In this document: in pieces, positions 1 through 9,463 of the stretch
How positions within the stretch are numbered: the first letter of the stretch is position 1
How the letters are laid out: each line of letters starts with the position of its first letter
Assembly: GCA_934098665.1 (NCBI GenBank)
Contig: CAKOOO010000007.1
Span: 1 to 38,952, forward strand
DNA: 38,952 nt
Source of the DNA: an uncultured Bacilli bacterium
GTDB taxonomy: Bacteria; Bacillota_I; Bacilli_A; RF39; UBA660
Direction: 5' to 3'
Notes under the pieces: model-generated
What the model was told of the DNA's origin: nothing
Databases searched by the model: none
The model's input: the letters and a program-made list of their open reading frames with translations, nothing else
Position numbers and translations under genes: made by a program

Positions 1-168
1 CTCACAATTATAAATTTTTCTTTTAATATAAGGTATCATTAAAAATTGACCATTTCGCATACATTCATAAATTTGCTTATTATAACGATTAATTTCATCT
101 TGTCTAATTAAAAGTCCATATTCAAGCATACCTTTATAATATTTTAACTCATCTTCAGTATATTCCAT
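1..168 (-). CDS. Hypothetical protein, 3' end outside the window
   Basis: An open frame of 56 codons runs off the left edge from an ATG at 168. A strong AGGAGG lies a few bases upstream (about 173-179). The visible protein begins MEYTEDELKYYKGMLEYGLL and is charged and rich in Tyr, Lys and Glu, with no motif I recognise. A promoter-like TATAAT lies upstream. It shares the short string LIRQD with the repressor relic just upstream, both encoded by the same 15-base stretch, which may be chance. Function unknown; the good ribosome site is the main support. Confidence 0.6.
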   Translation of the reverse strand, partial: MEYTEDELKYYKGMLEYGLLIRQDEINRYNKQIYECMRNGQFLMIPYIKRKIYNCE

Positions 169-190
169 AAACCCTCCTTAGGTAATTAAT

Positions 191-219
191 ATTATACTAT
201 AAATAGTAATGATTTTAAA
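191..219 (-). promoter_or_regulatory. Candidate sigma-A promoter of the gene at 1-168
   Basis: On the minus strand, TTTAAA (214-219) and a perfect TATAAT (191-196) are separated by 17 bp and sit just upstream of the AGGAGG of the partial gene. The -35 is weak. Confidence 0.4.
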
Positions 220-250
220 TAGGTAAATGGTATAGTATTAGTACCTATTT
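217..250. repeat. 9-bp inverted repeat, AAATAGGTA/TACCTATTT
   Basis: Perfect 9-bp arms at 217-225 and 242-250 are separated by 16 bp. The structure overlaps the end of the repressor relic and the -35 of the downstream gene. It could be an operator for that repressor or a weak terminator; the T-run follows on the plus strand, where no gene is seen. Confidence 0.45.
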
Positions 251-455
251 TTTCCTAGTCATATATTCATAATCAATTTTTAATATATTACATAATCTAT
301 ACAAAAAAAACTCTATTAACATTTCTAGTTTTATCATTTTCAATACTACTAAGGGTGGAAATAAAAATATTTGATAATTTTGATTGTGTTTTTAAAGATA
401 ATTTTCTATTTATTCTATCTTGTCTAATTAAATATCCAATTTTATTTATAAACAT
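245..455 (-). pseudogene. Frameshifted small Xre/Cro-type HTH repressor
   Basis: From ATG 455 the frame reads 52 codons (MFINKIGYLIRQDRINRKLS..., then ...LSSIENDKTRNVNRV) and hits TAG at 297-299 right after a run of eight T. Removing one T restores a reading frame that continues YRLCNILKIDYEYMTRKK to a stop at 245. The joined product of about 69 residues has the shape of a one-domain Xre/Cro repressor: LIRQDRI, a recognition helix ending in SSIENDKT, and a final 'LYRLCNILKID' helix typical of this fold. AGGAGG lies only one base before the ATG, which is unusually close. Either a genuine homopolymer frameshift or a sequencing error is possible. Confidence 0.6.
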
Positions 456-480
456 TCCTCCTTTACTTAATTTATTGTAT

Positions 481-509
481 AAAAAAACAGACCATAAATT
501 TATGATCTG
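481..509 (-). terminator. Intrinsic terminator after the lipoprotein gene
   Basis: A near-perfect 22-base palindrome (488-509, CAGAYCATAAATTTATGRTCTG type) is followed on the minus strand by seven T. It lies just after the lipoprotein stop at 532. Confidence 0.75.
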
Positions 510-531
510 CTCGATTAATTGTAATTTGAGA

Positions 532-1302
532 TTAATTTATATCAAATTCAATATAAATTTTTTCTGCGACATTTGATGAGTATGGAAGATTTTCTTCTGA
601 GGTAAAATACCTTACCAATCTATATTTACCACTCTTTAATTTATCGTATCCATAAGTCCAATCAATTGTTTCTTCTTTTTCTTCATTTGTTTTTATATTA
701 TATAAAATAGCATTCCAAATCAAAGTTTCTTTTGGCTCTAATGAAACATATTTGCCATTTTCGTATTTTTCTAACGAATATTGTGGTCCATAATAGTATG
801 TTTGATCAGTATTATTTTTCATAAGCAAGGTTAATCCACTATTAGTTAATGTATTGTTCTTAATTGTCATTAAAATACTTTCATTATTACTTCTAATATA
901 TTTTTCCATTGAATTATATTCATCGCCATTTATTCTATAAATTCCATTATAAGGTATTTCAATATACATTTTCCCATTTTTCTTGTAAACAAATAATGTT
1001 GATTGCTTATCATCTTTCAAATCAAATTCAATTTTTATAATATCTTCTGCATTTACTGGATAGTCTTGTATGCTTTCTTCATCTGTAGTTCTTCCTTTAC
1101 CACTACCACTCAATACATAAATAATATCTTTGATTTCTTCGGTATCTGTAATTTCTTTTTTATTATCATTTTTTTCAAATAAAATGCTCTCAACATTTTC
1201 TTCTTTAGGAATTGATAATTCGTACTTTTTCTTTCCTCCACACCCTGTTATTCCTAAAACCATAAACCCACAAATTAAAATAGTTAAAATTGTTTTTTTC
1301 AT
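532..1302 (-). CDS. Lipoprotein with DUF5301-like and Ig-like domains
   Basis: A 256-residue secreted lipoprotein. The N-terminus MKKTILTILICGFMVLGITGC is a type II signal peptide with lipobox LGITGC, so the Cys should be lipidated and the protein tethered to the outer membrane face. I chose the ATG at 1302 because GAAAGG lies nine bases upstream; an upstream in-frame ATG would extend the protein by nine residues but lacks a site. The N-terminal half ('YELSIPKEENVESI...') resembles DUF5301, and the C-terminal half (about 150-256, with 'NSGLTLLMKNNT...YGPQYSLEKYENGKY') resembles the Ig-like domain of Firmicutes lipoproteins. The role is unknown, probably cell-surface. It lies downstream of rpoC but is separated from it by a terminator. 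Confidence 0.85.
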   Translation of the reverse strand: MKKTILTILICGFMVLGITGCGGKKKYELSIPKEENVESILFEKNDNKKEITDTEEIKDIIYVLSGSGKGRTTDEESIQDYPVNAEDIIKIEFDLKDDKQSTLFVYKKNGKMYIEIPYNGIYRINGDEYNSMEKYIRSNNESILMTIKNNTLTNSGLTLLMKNNTDQTYYYGPQYSLEKYENGKYVSLEPKETLIWNAILYNIKTNEEKEETIDWTYGYDKLKSGKYRLVRYFTSEENLPYSSNVAEKIYIEFDIN

Positions 1303-1371
1303 AAATACCATCCTTTCAACAAATTCCAATTTTTTACTTTGTTTACATTTTATATTATAACATTTATTGCA

Positions 1372-1406
1372 AAAATTATAAAGAGGAAACTAATTTGTTT
1401 CCTCTT
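1372..1406 (-). terminator. Terminator of rpoBC overlapping the rpoC stop
   Basis: Perfect 10-bp stem AAGAGGAAAC/GTTTCCTCTT (1381-1390 and 1397-1406) with a six-base loop, followed on the minus strand by TATAATTTTT. The upstream arm is the last codons of rpoC, so the stem encodes the C-terminal EETN. Confidence 0.7.
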
Positions 1407-4400
1407 CGTTTATTTTTTCAGAATTTACTTCTTCAACTTTAGTTTCATCAATAACTTCAGGTTTTTCATCCATTAAATTTTCCTCTAAAGCTTCAGATGC
1501 ATCATTTTCCATAAATTGTTTTTCTAAAGCAATATCAATATTTGAATATTCTTTAGCACCAGTACCCGCTGGGATAAGTTTACCAATAATAACGTTTTCT
1601 TTTAAACCTTTTAAGTAGTCAACTTTACCTTTAATAGCAGCATCTGTAAGTACTCTTGTAGTCTCTTGGAATGAAGCTGCTGATAAGAATGAATCAGTTT
1701 CAAGAGATGATTTAGTAATACCAAGCATAATTGGAAGTCCTTTAGCAGGAACTCCACCTGCAAGAAGTACTGGTTTGTTTCCTTCATTAAATGTTTTAAG
1801 TGAAACAGATAAGCCCTCAACAAATTTAGTATCTCCTGGATCTAAGATTCTCATTTTATTAATCATTCTCTTAACAATAATTTCAATATGTTTATCGTTA
1901 ATATCAACACCTTGAAGTTTATATACACTTTGAATTTCTTTTAGAATGTATTCTTGAGCAGTAAGTGGGTCAGTAACAGCAAGTAATTCTTTAGGAGCAA
2001 TAACACCTTCAGTAAGTTTATCTCCTGCTTCTACTTTATCACCAACACTAACTCTAAGTTTCATATTATAAAGTGTTGTATGTTCTCTTGAACCAGCATC
2101 GTTTGCAACTGTAATAATATGTTTACCACCGTTTTCCTCAATTTTAGTTACAGTACCAGTAATTTCAGAAATAGTTGCTTTATATTTTGGAGTTCTAGCC
2201 TCAAATAATTCTTCAACTCTTGGAAGACCTTGTGTGATATCATCTTCACCAGCAACTCCACCTTTGTGGAAGTTTTTCATTGTAAGCTGAGTACCAGGTT
2301 CACCAATTGATTGAGCAGACATAATACCTACAGCTTCACCAGTTTCAACTAAGTTACCTGTAGCAAGGTTTCTACCATAACATTTTTGACAAACACCGTT
2401 TTCAGTTTTACAAGTAAGTGAAGAACGAATTTCAACTTGTTTAATGCCAGCTTTTTTAACTTTTTGAACAACAGCTTCAGTAATCATTTCACCAGATTCA
2501 CATAATACTTTCTTAGTTTCTGGATCAATAATCTTTTTAGCGGCAAATCTTCCTAAAATTCTTTCTTCAAGAGGTTCAATTACAGAACCATCTTTATCAT
2601 TTAATAAATCTTTAACAACTACACCATGGATTGAACCACAATCATGTTCTTTAACAATAATATCTTGAGCTACATCTACAAGTCTTCTTGTTAAGTAACC
2701 AGAGTCAGCAGTTTTTAAAGCAGTATCGGCAACACCTTTTCTTGAACCATGTGTTGATAAGAAGAATTCTAGAACTGAAAGTCCTTCCATAAATGATGAT
2801 GTAATTGGAATTTCAACTGTATCACCATTTGGTTTAGCCATTAAGCCTTTAAGACCTGCAAGTTGAGTAAAGTTTGTAACCTCACCACGTGCTCCTGAAT
2901 TCATCATCATGAATATTGGATTATCAAAATCACCAGCACTCATTTCTTTAAATTCATTTTTAACGTTTTCAGTACATTTAGACCAAATTGTAATTACAGC
3001 TTCATGTCTTTCTTCTTTAGTAATAATACCACGTTTAAATTGTTTATTAACTTTATCAACTGCAGCTTTTGCCTCTGCAATAAATTCTTCTTTTTTATGT
3101 GTAGTTTTGATATCAGCATAAGATACTGTAATACCAGCTATAGTTGAATACTTAAATCCTTGATCTTTTAATTTATCAAGCATTATAGATGTTTCAGTAG
3201 TACGATATCTTTTAAATACTTGAGCAATTAATGATTTTAATGTTCCTTTTACAAAAGGTGATACTAAAGGCATTTCTTTAATAGCCTGTGGAATATTAGT
3301 TCCAGGTTCCAAGAAATATTTCATTGGTGTAATACCTTCGATATTATCTTTTGAAGGTTCATTCATATATGGGAATGAATCTGGGAATATTTCATTAAAT
3401 TTAAGTTTTCCTACTGTAGTAACTAAATATTTACCTTGTTGTTCATCAGTAAATAACTTATGTTTAAATGAACTTGCTGGTATAGCAATTCTTGTATGTA
3501 AAGTAATTTCTTTTCTCTCATAAGCCATTAATGCTTCATTTTCATCTTTGAATACTCTACCTTCGCCTTCTTCACCAGCTTTTTCAATAGTTAAATAACA
3601 GTTACCAAGTACCATATCTTGTGAAGGTGTAACAATTGGTTTTCCATCTTTTGGATTTAAAATGTTGTTAGCACCAAGCATTAGTAGTCTTGCTTCAGCT
3701 TTTGCTTCTTCAGAAAGTGGTACGTGAACAGCCATTTGGTCACCATCAAAGTCGGCGTTAAATGCAGCACATACAAGTGGATGTAGTCTAATTGCTTTAC
3801 CACCAATTAATATTGGTTCAAATGCTTGAATACCAAGTCTATGTAGAGTTGGTGCACGGTTAAGCATTACAGGATGCTCAGTAATAACATCCTCGACTAT
3901 ATCCCAAACACATTCATTTCTAGTTTCAATTAATTTTTTAGCTCCTTTAATATTATGAGCAAGTCCACGTTCTACTAAACCATGAATAACATGCGGTTTA
4001 AATAGTTCAAGGGCCATTTCTTTTGGAAGACCACATTGATACATTTTAAGGCTTGGTCCAACTACGATAACTGAACGTCCTGAATAATCAACTCTCTTAC
4101 CAAGTAAGTTTTGTCTAAAACGACCTTGTTTTCCTTTAAGCATTGAAGATAAACTCTTAAGTGGTCTATTAGAAGATGCTGTTACACTTCTTCCACGTCT
4201 ACCATTATCAAGTAGTGAATCTACAGCTTCTTGAAGCATTCTCTTTTCATTTTGAACAATGATTGATGGAGCTCCAAGTTCAAGTAATTTTTTAAGACGA
4301 TTATTACGGTTAATAATTCTTCTATAAAGGTCATTTAAATCAGATGTAGCAAATCTACCACCATCTAGTTGAAGCATAGGTCTTAGCTCTGGAGGTATAA

Positions 4401-5097
4401 CTGGAATAACATCAAGTACCATCCATTCAGGCTTATTACCAGATTCAATAAATGAATCTAAACAATCAAGTCTTTTAACAAGACGTACTCTTTTTTGTCC
4501 AGTTGTATTTTCTAGTTCTTCATGAACTTTTTCAATTTCTTTTTTAAGGTCAACTTGTTTAAGTAGTTCCTTAATAGCTTCAGCACCCATTCCAACTTTG
4601 AATGTATTACCATATTTTTCATATAAATTTCTATATTCTTTATCAGAAATAGTTTGTTTATGTTCAAGTGGAGCTGTTCCTGGATCAATTACTACATAAC
4701 TTACGAAATATAATACTTCTTCCAAATCTCTTGGAGACATATCTAGTACAAGACCCATTTTAGATGGAACACCTTTAAAGAACCAGATGTGAGAACATGG
4801 TGCAGCAAGTTCAATGTGTCCCATTCTTTCTCTTCTTACTTTAGAAAGAGTAACTTCTACACCACATCTATCACATATAATATTTTTATATCTAAGTCTT
4901 TTGTATTTTCCACAGCTACATTCAAAATCTTTTGTAGGTCCGAAAATCTTTTCACAGAATAATCCGTCTCTTTCTGGTTTTAATGTACGATAGTTAATTG
5001 TTTCAGGTTTTTTAACTTCGCCATAAGACCAAGAACGAATCTTTTCAGGGGATGCTATTGAAACCTTAATTCCCTTAAAGTTACTAACATCTATCAT
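1390..5097 (-). CDS. rpoC: DNA-directed RNA polymerase subunit beta'
   Basis: The 1235-residue largest catalytic subunit of RNA polymerase. The absolutely conserved NADFDGDQM, which binds the catalytic Mg, is present. The N-terminal zinc site (C-x-C and C-x2-C around residues 60-78, ...CSCGKYKRL...CDRC) and the second zinc cluster (CKTENGVCQKCYG) are intact, as is MNRAPTLHRLGIQAF. The length suits a Firmicutes beta' (about 1200), plus a roughly 40-residue acidic Glu-rich tail after 'IALEKQF'. The ATG overlaps the rpoB stop by one base (TAATG), so the two are translationally coupled. It is transcribed with rpoB from the promoter at 8788-8817 and ends in the terminator overlapping its stop. Confidence 0.99.
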   Translation of the reverse strand: MIDVSNFKGIKVSIASPEKIRSWSYGEVKKPETINYRTLKPERDGLFCEKIFGPTKDFECSCGKYKRLRYKNIICDRCGVEVTLSKVRRERMGHIELAAPCSHIWFFKGVPSKMGLVLDMSPRDLEEVLYFVSYVVIDPGTAPLEHKQTISDKEYRNLYEKYGNTFKVGMGAEAIKELLKQVDLKKEIEKVHEELENTTGQKRVRLVKRLDCLDSFIESGNKPEWMVLDVIPVIPPELRPMLQLDGGRFATSDLNDLYRRIINRNNRLKKLLELGAPSIIVQNEKRMLQEAVDSLLDNGRRGRSVTASSNRPLKSLSSMLKGKQGRFRQNLLGKRVDYSGRSVIVVGPSLKMYQCGLPKEMALELFKPHVIHGLVERGLAHNIKGAKKLIETRNECVWDIVEDVITEHPVMLNRAPTLHRLGIQAFEPILIGGKAIRLHPLVCAAFNADFDGDQMAVHVPLSEEAKAEARLLMLGANNILNPKDGKPIVTPSQDMVLGNCYLTIEKAGEEGEGRVFKDENEALMAYERKEITLHTRIAIPASSFKHKLFTDEQQGKYLVTTVGKLKFNEIFPDSFPYMNEPSKDNIEGITPMKYFLEPGTNIPQAIKEMPLVSPFVKGTLKSLIAQVFKRYRTTETSIMLDKLKDQGFKYSTIAGITVSYADIKTTHKKEEFIAEAKAAVDKVNKQFKRGIITKEERHEAVITIWSKCTENVKNEFKEMSAGDFDNPIFMMMNSGARGEVTNFTQLAGLKGLMAKPNGDTVEIPITSSFMEGLSVLEFFLSTHGSRKGVADTALKTADSGYLTRRLVDVAQDIIVKEHDCGSIHGVVVKDLLNDKDGSVIEPLEERILGRFAAKKIIDPETKKVLCESGEMITEAVVQKVKKAGIKQVEIRSSLTCKTENGVCQKCYGRNLATGNLVETGEAVGIMSAQSIGEPGTQLTMKNFHKGGVAGEDDITQGLPRVEELFEARTPKYKATISEITGTVTKIEENGGKHIITVANDAGSREHTTLYNMKLRVSVGDKVEAGDKLTEGVIAPKELLAVTDPLTAQEYILKEIQSVYKLQGVDINDKHIEIIVKRMINKMRILDPGDTKFVEGLSVSLKTFNEGNKPVLLAGGVPAKGLPIMLGITKSSLETDSFLSAASFQETTRVLTDAAIKGKVDYLKGLKENVIIGKLIPAGTGAKEYSNIDIALEKQFMENDASEALEENLMDEKPEVIDETKVEEVNSEKINEEETN

Positions 5098-8000
5098 TAT
5101 TCTTCACCTTCCCCTTCCATATCATCTATATCATCTGGAAATTCCAAATCATCAAGTGATGGTTCTTCATCTTCATCATCAAAGTCATCTTCCTCTTCAT
5201 CAAATGGTTTACTTGGTTCAGGAAGTACTTCTTCATCAGTAGATAAATCAATTTCATCAATTCTTAAATTATCATTAGATTCATCATCTTTTTCTTCAAT
5301 ATCTTTAAATTCTAATAATTCATCATCATTTGTAAGAACTTGTACATCTAAGCATAATGCTTGGAATTCTTTAACAAGTACTCTGAAACTTTCTGGAACA
5401 CCTGCTTGATTAACAAGTTTACCTTTTACTAAAGCTTCATAAACTTTAACACGTCCTACAATATCATCGGCTTTAACAGTTAAGATTTCTTGAAGTACAT
5501 GGGCAGCACCATAAGCATAAAGTGCCCAAACTTCCATTTCACCAAATCTTTGTCCACCAAATTGGGCTTTACCACCAAGTGGTTGCTGTGTAATAACACT
5601 ATAAGGTCCTGTTGCTCTTGCATGAAGTTTATCATCAACCATGTGATGAAGTTTAATCATATACATAACCCCTACAGCTATTTTATTATCAAATGGTTCT
5701 CCAGTACGTCCATCGTAAAGAGTAATTTTACCATCTGGGCTCATTTTAGCATCTTTCATCTGCTCAGAAACATCTTCCCAAGTAGCAGAATCAAATACTG
5801 GAGTAGCATAATGTCTACCTAAAATTTTACCAGCCATGCCTAAGTGAAGCTCTAAAATTTGTCCAACGTTCATACGAGATGGAACACCAAGTGGATTAAG
5901 CATAATGTCTACCGGACGACCATCTGGCATAAATGGCATATCTTCTTCAGGAACTACTAAAGAAATAACACCTTTATTACCATGTCTTCCTGACATTTTA
6001 TCTCCAACTTGAATTTTTCTTTTTTGAACTATATATACTCTTATAACCTTTTGTACACCTGCCGCAAGTTCATCAGAGTTTTCTTTTGTATAAATTTGTA
6101 CATCATGTACAATACCATCAGCACCGTGATCAACACGTAATGATGTATCCCTTACTTCTCTTGTTTTTTCGCCAAAAATTGCATGAAGTAGTTTTTCTTC
6201 GGAAGTAAGTTCTTGCATTCCTTTTGGAGTAACTTTACCAACAAGAATATCACCTTCTCTTACTTCTGTACCAATTCTTACAATACCATCAGCATCAAGA
6301 TTTTTACGGGCATCTTCACCTACGTTTGGTATATCACGAGTAATTTCTTCAGGTCCAAGTTTTGTATCACGACATTCAATATCATAATGTGAAATATGAA
6401 GTGAAGTATATGCATCATCTTTAACAAGTCTTTCATTTAAGATAACGGCATCCTCGTAGTTATATCCTTCAAATGTCATGAAAGCAACTGTCATATTTTT
6501 ACCTAAAGCAAGCTCTCCTTTATCACAAGATGGACCGTCTGCAATAACTTGTCCAGCATGAACTTTATCACCTGCTTTAACAATTGGTCTATGGTTTACG
6601 CAAGTTGATGCATTACTTCTTTCAAATGTAGAAAGATAATATGTATCATTTGATTTACCATTATTTATAACAATTTTTTTACTATCAGCATATTCAACTA
6701 CACCTATAGTTTTAGAAAGTACACAACTTCCTGATGATGATGCAGCAATATATTCAACACCAGTTCCAACTATTGGAGCTTCACTTGTAAGAAGTGGAAC
6801 GGCTTGTCTTTGCATGTTTGCACCCATAAGTGTTCTTTTGGCATCATCAAATTCCAAAAATGGAATACAACTTGTTGTTACCGCAACAACTTGGCTTGGT
6901 GCAACGTCTACATAATCAACTTCTTCTCGTTTAACTATTACGTTATCACCGTTAACACGTACAAGAACTTCATCATCAATAATTTTATTATTTTCATCAA
7001 GTTTAACTGTAGCTTGTGAAATGTAATAATCTGTTTCCTCATCAGCAGTCATATATATAATTTCTTTATCTACAACACCATTATTTACTTTATGATAAGG
7101 AGTTGTAATAAAACCATATTCATTTATTTTTGCATAACCTGCAAGTGAAGTAATAAGACCAATGTTTTGTCCTTCTGGTGATTCAATTGGGCATATTCTT
7201 CCATAGTGAGATGAGTTAACATCTCTTACTTCCATACCAGCTCTTTCTCTTGAAAGTCCACCAGGTCCTAAAGAAGAAAGTCTTCTTTTATCTGTAAGTT
7301 CTGCAATTGGATTAACTGCATCCATAAATTTAGAAAGTTGTGAAGAACCAAAGAACTCTTTTAAAACTGCCGTAACTGGTCTAATATTAATTAGTGTTTT
7401 AGGTGTAACATTTTCAATTTCTTGAGTAGTCATTCTTTCACGAATAACCCTTTCCATACGAGCCATACCTACTCTAAATTGATTTTCAACAAGTTCTCCA
7501 ACTTGTCTTACACGTCTATTTCCTAAATGATCGATTTCATCTTCATTTCCAATATTATAATGAAGTCCAATATAATATGAAAGTGATGCATAAACATCTG
7601 GAATAGTAAGTCTTTTTTCAGTAACACTACTATCTGTTCCAATTAAAGTAAGAACTTTTTTACCATCAATTTTATCATAAACTTTTAAAGTTTGAATCAT
7701 TTTATAATCATCAAGTTCTTCATTAATTGTAGTTTCTTTTAAGTTTAAGCCACCAGCAAAAGCAACTTTTAATTTTTCTAGAATATCTTTTGTAATTACA
7801 TCACCTTTTTTAGCAATTTCTTCACCATTAAATTTTATATTTTCTGCTAAAGTACATCCAAGTATTCTTTCACAAATAAACATTTTCTTGTTAAATTTGT
7901 ATCTTCCTACTTTTGCTAAATCATAACGGAATCTATCAAAGAATCTAGTTATTAATTGGTTTTTAGCACTATCTATAGTTGCAGGTTCTCCTGGACGAAG

Positions 8001-8717
8001 TTTTTCATATATTTCAAGAAGTGCTTCATCAGTATTATTGGTAATATCTTTTTCTAATGTATTTTTTACAAATTCATTATCGCCAAATACTTCCATAATT
8101 TCTTCGTCAGTAGATAGTCCTAGTGCACGTAAAAATGTTGTAACAGCAACTTTTCTAGTACGATCTATTCTTACATAGATTACACCTTTAGCATCTGTTT
8201 CATATTCAAGCCATGTACCTTTATTAGGGATTATTTCTCCACTAACAATTCTTCTACCATTTTTATCTATTTCTCTTTTGAAATAAATAGATGGAGAACG
8301 AACAAGTTGAGATACAATTACTCTTTCAGCACCATTTATGATGAATGTACCAGCATCTGTCATAAGTGGTAAATCACCTAAGAATATCTCTTGTTCTTTT
8401 ACTTCACCAGTTTCATGAATGTAAAGTCTTGCCTGCACTTTAAGTGGTGCAGCATAGTTAACCATTCTCTCTTTTGCTTCCTTAATTGAATATCTTGGTT
8501 CATCTAAAGAATAGTCAGTAAATTCAAGTGAAATATTTCCAGTAAAACTTTCAACTGGAAAAAGATCCTCAAATACTTCTTTGATTCCATTTTCAATGAA
8601 ATTTTGATAACTTTTCTTTTGGATTTCCAAAAGGTCTGCAAGTTCAAGAGTGTTACTTGATTTTGCGAAATTAATTCTTTCGCGATAGTCTCCGAATTTT
8701 TGTTTTTTATAAGCCAC
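5097..8717 (-). CDS. rpoB: DNA-directed RNA polymerase subunit beta, rifamycin-resistant type
   Basis: The 1206-residue beta subunit. All core regions are present, from the N-terminal lobe (VRSPSIYF) to GDKMSGRHGNKGVIS and the C-terminal clamp (GGKAQFGGQRFGEMEVWALYAYGA), then an acidic tail of about 90 residues. The rifamycin pocket (residues 457-483) reads GSSQLSKFMDAVNPIAELTD followed by KRRL: Lys463 replaces the usual Gln (E. coli Q513) and Asp476 the usual His (E. coli H526). Both substitutions are classical resistance changes. The start is GTG at 8717, preceded by GGGGTGAGATC, which pairs well with the 16S tail. rplJ and rplL, which usually lie upstream, are absent from this window; an rRNA methyltransferase gene precedes instead, as ybxB does in Bacillus. 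Confidence 0.99.
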   Translation of the reverse strand: MAYKKQKFGDYRERINFAKSSNTLELADLLEIQKKSYQNFIENGIKEVFEDLFPVESFTGNISLEFTDYSLDEPRYSIKEAKERMVNYAAPLKVQARLYIHETGEVKEQEIFLGDLPLMTDAGTFIINGAERVIVSQLVRSPSIYFKREIDKNGRRIVSGEIIPNKGTWLEYETDAKGVIYVRIDRTRKVAVTTFLRALGLSTDEEIMEVFGDNEFVKNTLEKDITNNTDEALLEIYEKLRPGEPATIDSAKNQLITRFFDRFRYDLAKVGRYKFNKKMFICERILGCTLAENIKFNGEEIAKKGDVITKDILEKLKVAFAGGLNLKETTINEELDDYKMIQTLKVYDKIDGKKVLTLIGTDSSVTEKRLTIPDVYASLSYYIGLHYNIGNEDEIDHLGNRRVRQVGELVENQFRVGMARMERVIRERMTTQEIENVTPKTLINIRPVTAVLKEFFGSSQLSKFMDAVNPIAELTDKRRLSSLGPGGLSRERAGMEVRDVNSSHYGRICPIESPEGQNIGLITSLAGYAKINEYGFITTPYHKVNNGVVDKEIIYMTADEETDYYISQATVKLDENNKIIDDEVLVRVNGDNVIVKREEVDYVDVAPSQVVAVTTSCIPFLEFDDAKRTLMGANMQRQAVPLLTSEAPIVGTGVEYIAASSSGSCVLSKTIGVVEYADSKKIVINNGKSNDTYYLSTFERSNASTCVNHRPIVKAGDKVHAGQVIADGPSCDKGELALGKNMTVAFMTFEGYNYEDAVILNERLVKDDAYTSLHISHYDIECRDTKLGPEEITRDIPNVGEDARKNLDADGIVRIGTEVREGDILVGKVTPKGMQELTSEEKLLHAIFGEKTREVRDTSLRVDHGADGIVHDVQIYTKENSDELAAGVQKVIRVYIVQKRKIQVGDKMSGRHGNKGVISLVVPEEDMPFMPDGRPVDIMLNPLGVPSRMNVGQILELHLGMAGKILGRHYATPVFDSATWEDVSEQMKDAKMSPDGKITLYDGRTGEPFDNKIAVGVMYMIKLHHMVDDKLHARATGPYSVITQQPLGGKAQFGGQRFGEMEVWALYAYGAAHVLQEILTVKADDIVGRVKVYEALVKGKLVNQAGVPESFRVLVKEFQALCLDVQVLTNDDELLEFKDIEEKDDESNDNLRIDEIDLSTDEEVLPEPSKPFDEEEDDFDDEDEEPSLDDLEFPDDIDDMEGEGEE

Positions 8718-8787
8718 GATCTCACCCCATAATCTTATTTTTTTTGGACTATTTTTATGTTAAAAATAAACACGTCGACATTTAATA

Positions 8788-8817
8788 ATTTTAGCAAAAA
8801 ATCTTGCTAGTTGTCAA
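8788..8817 (-). promoter_or_regulatory. rpoBC promoter
   Basis: TTGACA (8812-8817) and TAAAAT (8788-8793) are spaced 18 bp. The stop codon TGA of the upstream methyltransferase (8814-8816) lies inside the -35 hexamer. A short hairpin (TAGCAA/TTGCTA) lies between the two boxes. Confidence 0.7.
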
Positions 8818-9404
8818 TACATTTTACATGAGAATATGTAAAAACCTTTATCTTTTTCTAAAATATTTATTTCAAAGTGTTCACTTAACATTTTTTTTAT
8901 ACTTTTAGCGCCTTGATCTTTTCTCATAACAAACCAAAGCTTACCTTCAGAGTTTAAATGATTTTTAGCTCCCATTAAAAACTCTAATACTACATTTTTA
9001 CCAGCTTTAATCGGCGGATTTGTAATAATAATATCATATTTATCATTAATATTTTCATATATATTACTTTCAAAAACTATTGCACTTACTTTATTAGCCA
9101 CTATATTTCTTTCACATAAATGAATAGCTCTTTTATTTATATCACACATTGTAACATTTTTACCAGTTATTTTACTAATAGTTATTCCTATTAAGCCATA
9201 GCCACACCCTATATCTAAAACAGTTTCATAATCAGATTCGTTTTTTAAAAATGTTTCTATTAAAAGTCTACTTCCATAATCTAAATGGTTTTTACTAAAT
9301 ACGCCATTATCACTAAAAAAATTTATGGTTTGTCCTTGACATTCATAACCAAGCGTTCTAATTTCACTTTTTAAATTTTGATTATTTGTAAAATAATGAT
9401 CCAT
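8814..9404 (-). CDS. RsmC/YbxB-like rRNA (guanine-N2) methyltransferase
   Basis: A 196-residue class I SAM-dependent methyltransferase. SAM motif I is LDIGCGYG (63-70), the acidic end of strand 2 is MCDIN (about 86-90), and the catalytic/base-flipping motif is TNPPIKAG (128-135), diagnostic of the RsmC/RlmG family that makes N2-methylguanine in rRNA. It is half the length of E. coli RsmC, as for Bacillus YbxB, which also sits directly upstream of rpoB. I start at ATG 9404 because AAAGGG lies six bases upstream; the longer frame to 9470 adds a segment with no ribosome site. Its stop is inside the rpoB -35 box. The exact target nucleotide is inferred from family only. Confidence 0.9.
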   Translation of the reverse strand: MDHYFTNNQNLKSEIRTLGYECQGQTINFFSDNGVFSKNHLDYGSRLLIETFLKNESDYETVLDIGCGYGLIGITISKITGKNVTMCDINKRAIHLCERNIVANKVSAIVFESNIYENINDKYDIIITNPPIKAGKNVVLEFLMGAKNHLNSEGKLWFVMRKDQGAKSIKKMLSEHFEINILEKDKGFYIFSCKMY

Positions 9405-9434
9405 TAAATTCCCTTTTCTTTTCAAACTAATTTT

Positions 9435-9463
9435 ATTATATAAAAAAAGGCATACTAAATCAA
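9435..9463 (-). promoter_or_regulatory. Promoter of the methyltransferase gene
   Basis: TTGATT (9458-9463), 17 bp, TATAAT (9435-9440). The promoter is embedded in the terminator hairpin of the preceding small gene, so termination and initiation share the same bases. Confidence 0.6.

Noticed and set aside
355..576. Plus-strand frame of 73 codons from a GTG
   Set aside because: It lies opposite the repressor relic, a terminator and the lipoprotein end, and has no ribosome site. The antisense strand gives a recognisable fold.
5490..5822. Plus-strand frame of 110 codons inside rpoB
   Set aside because: Antisense shadow of highly conserved rpoB codons; no ribosome site.
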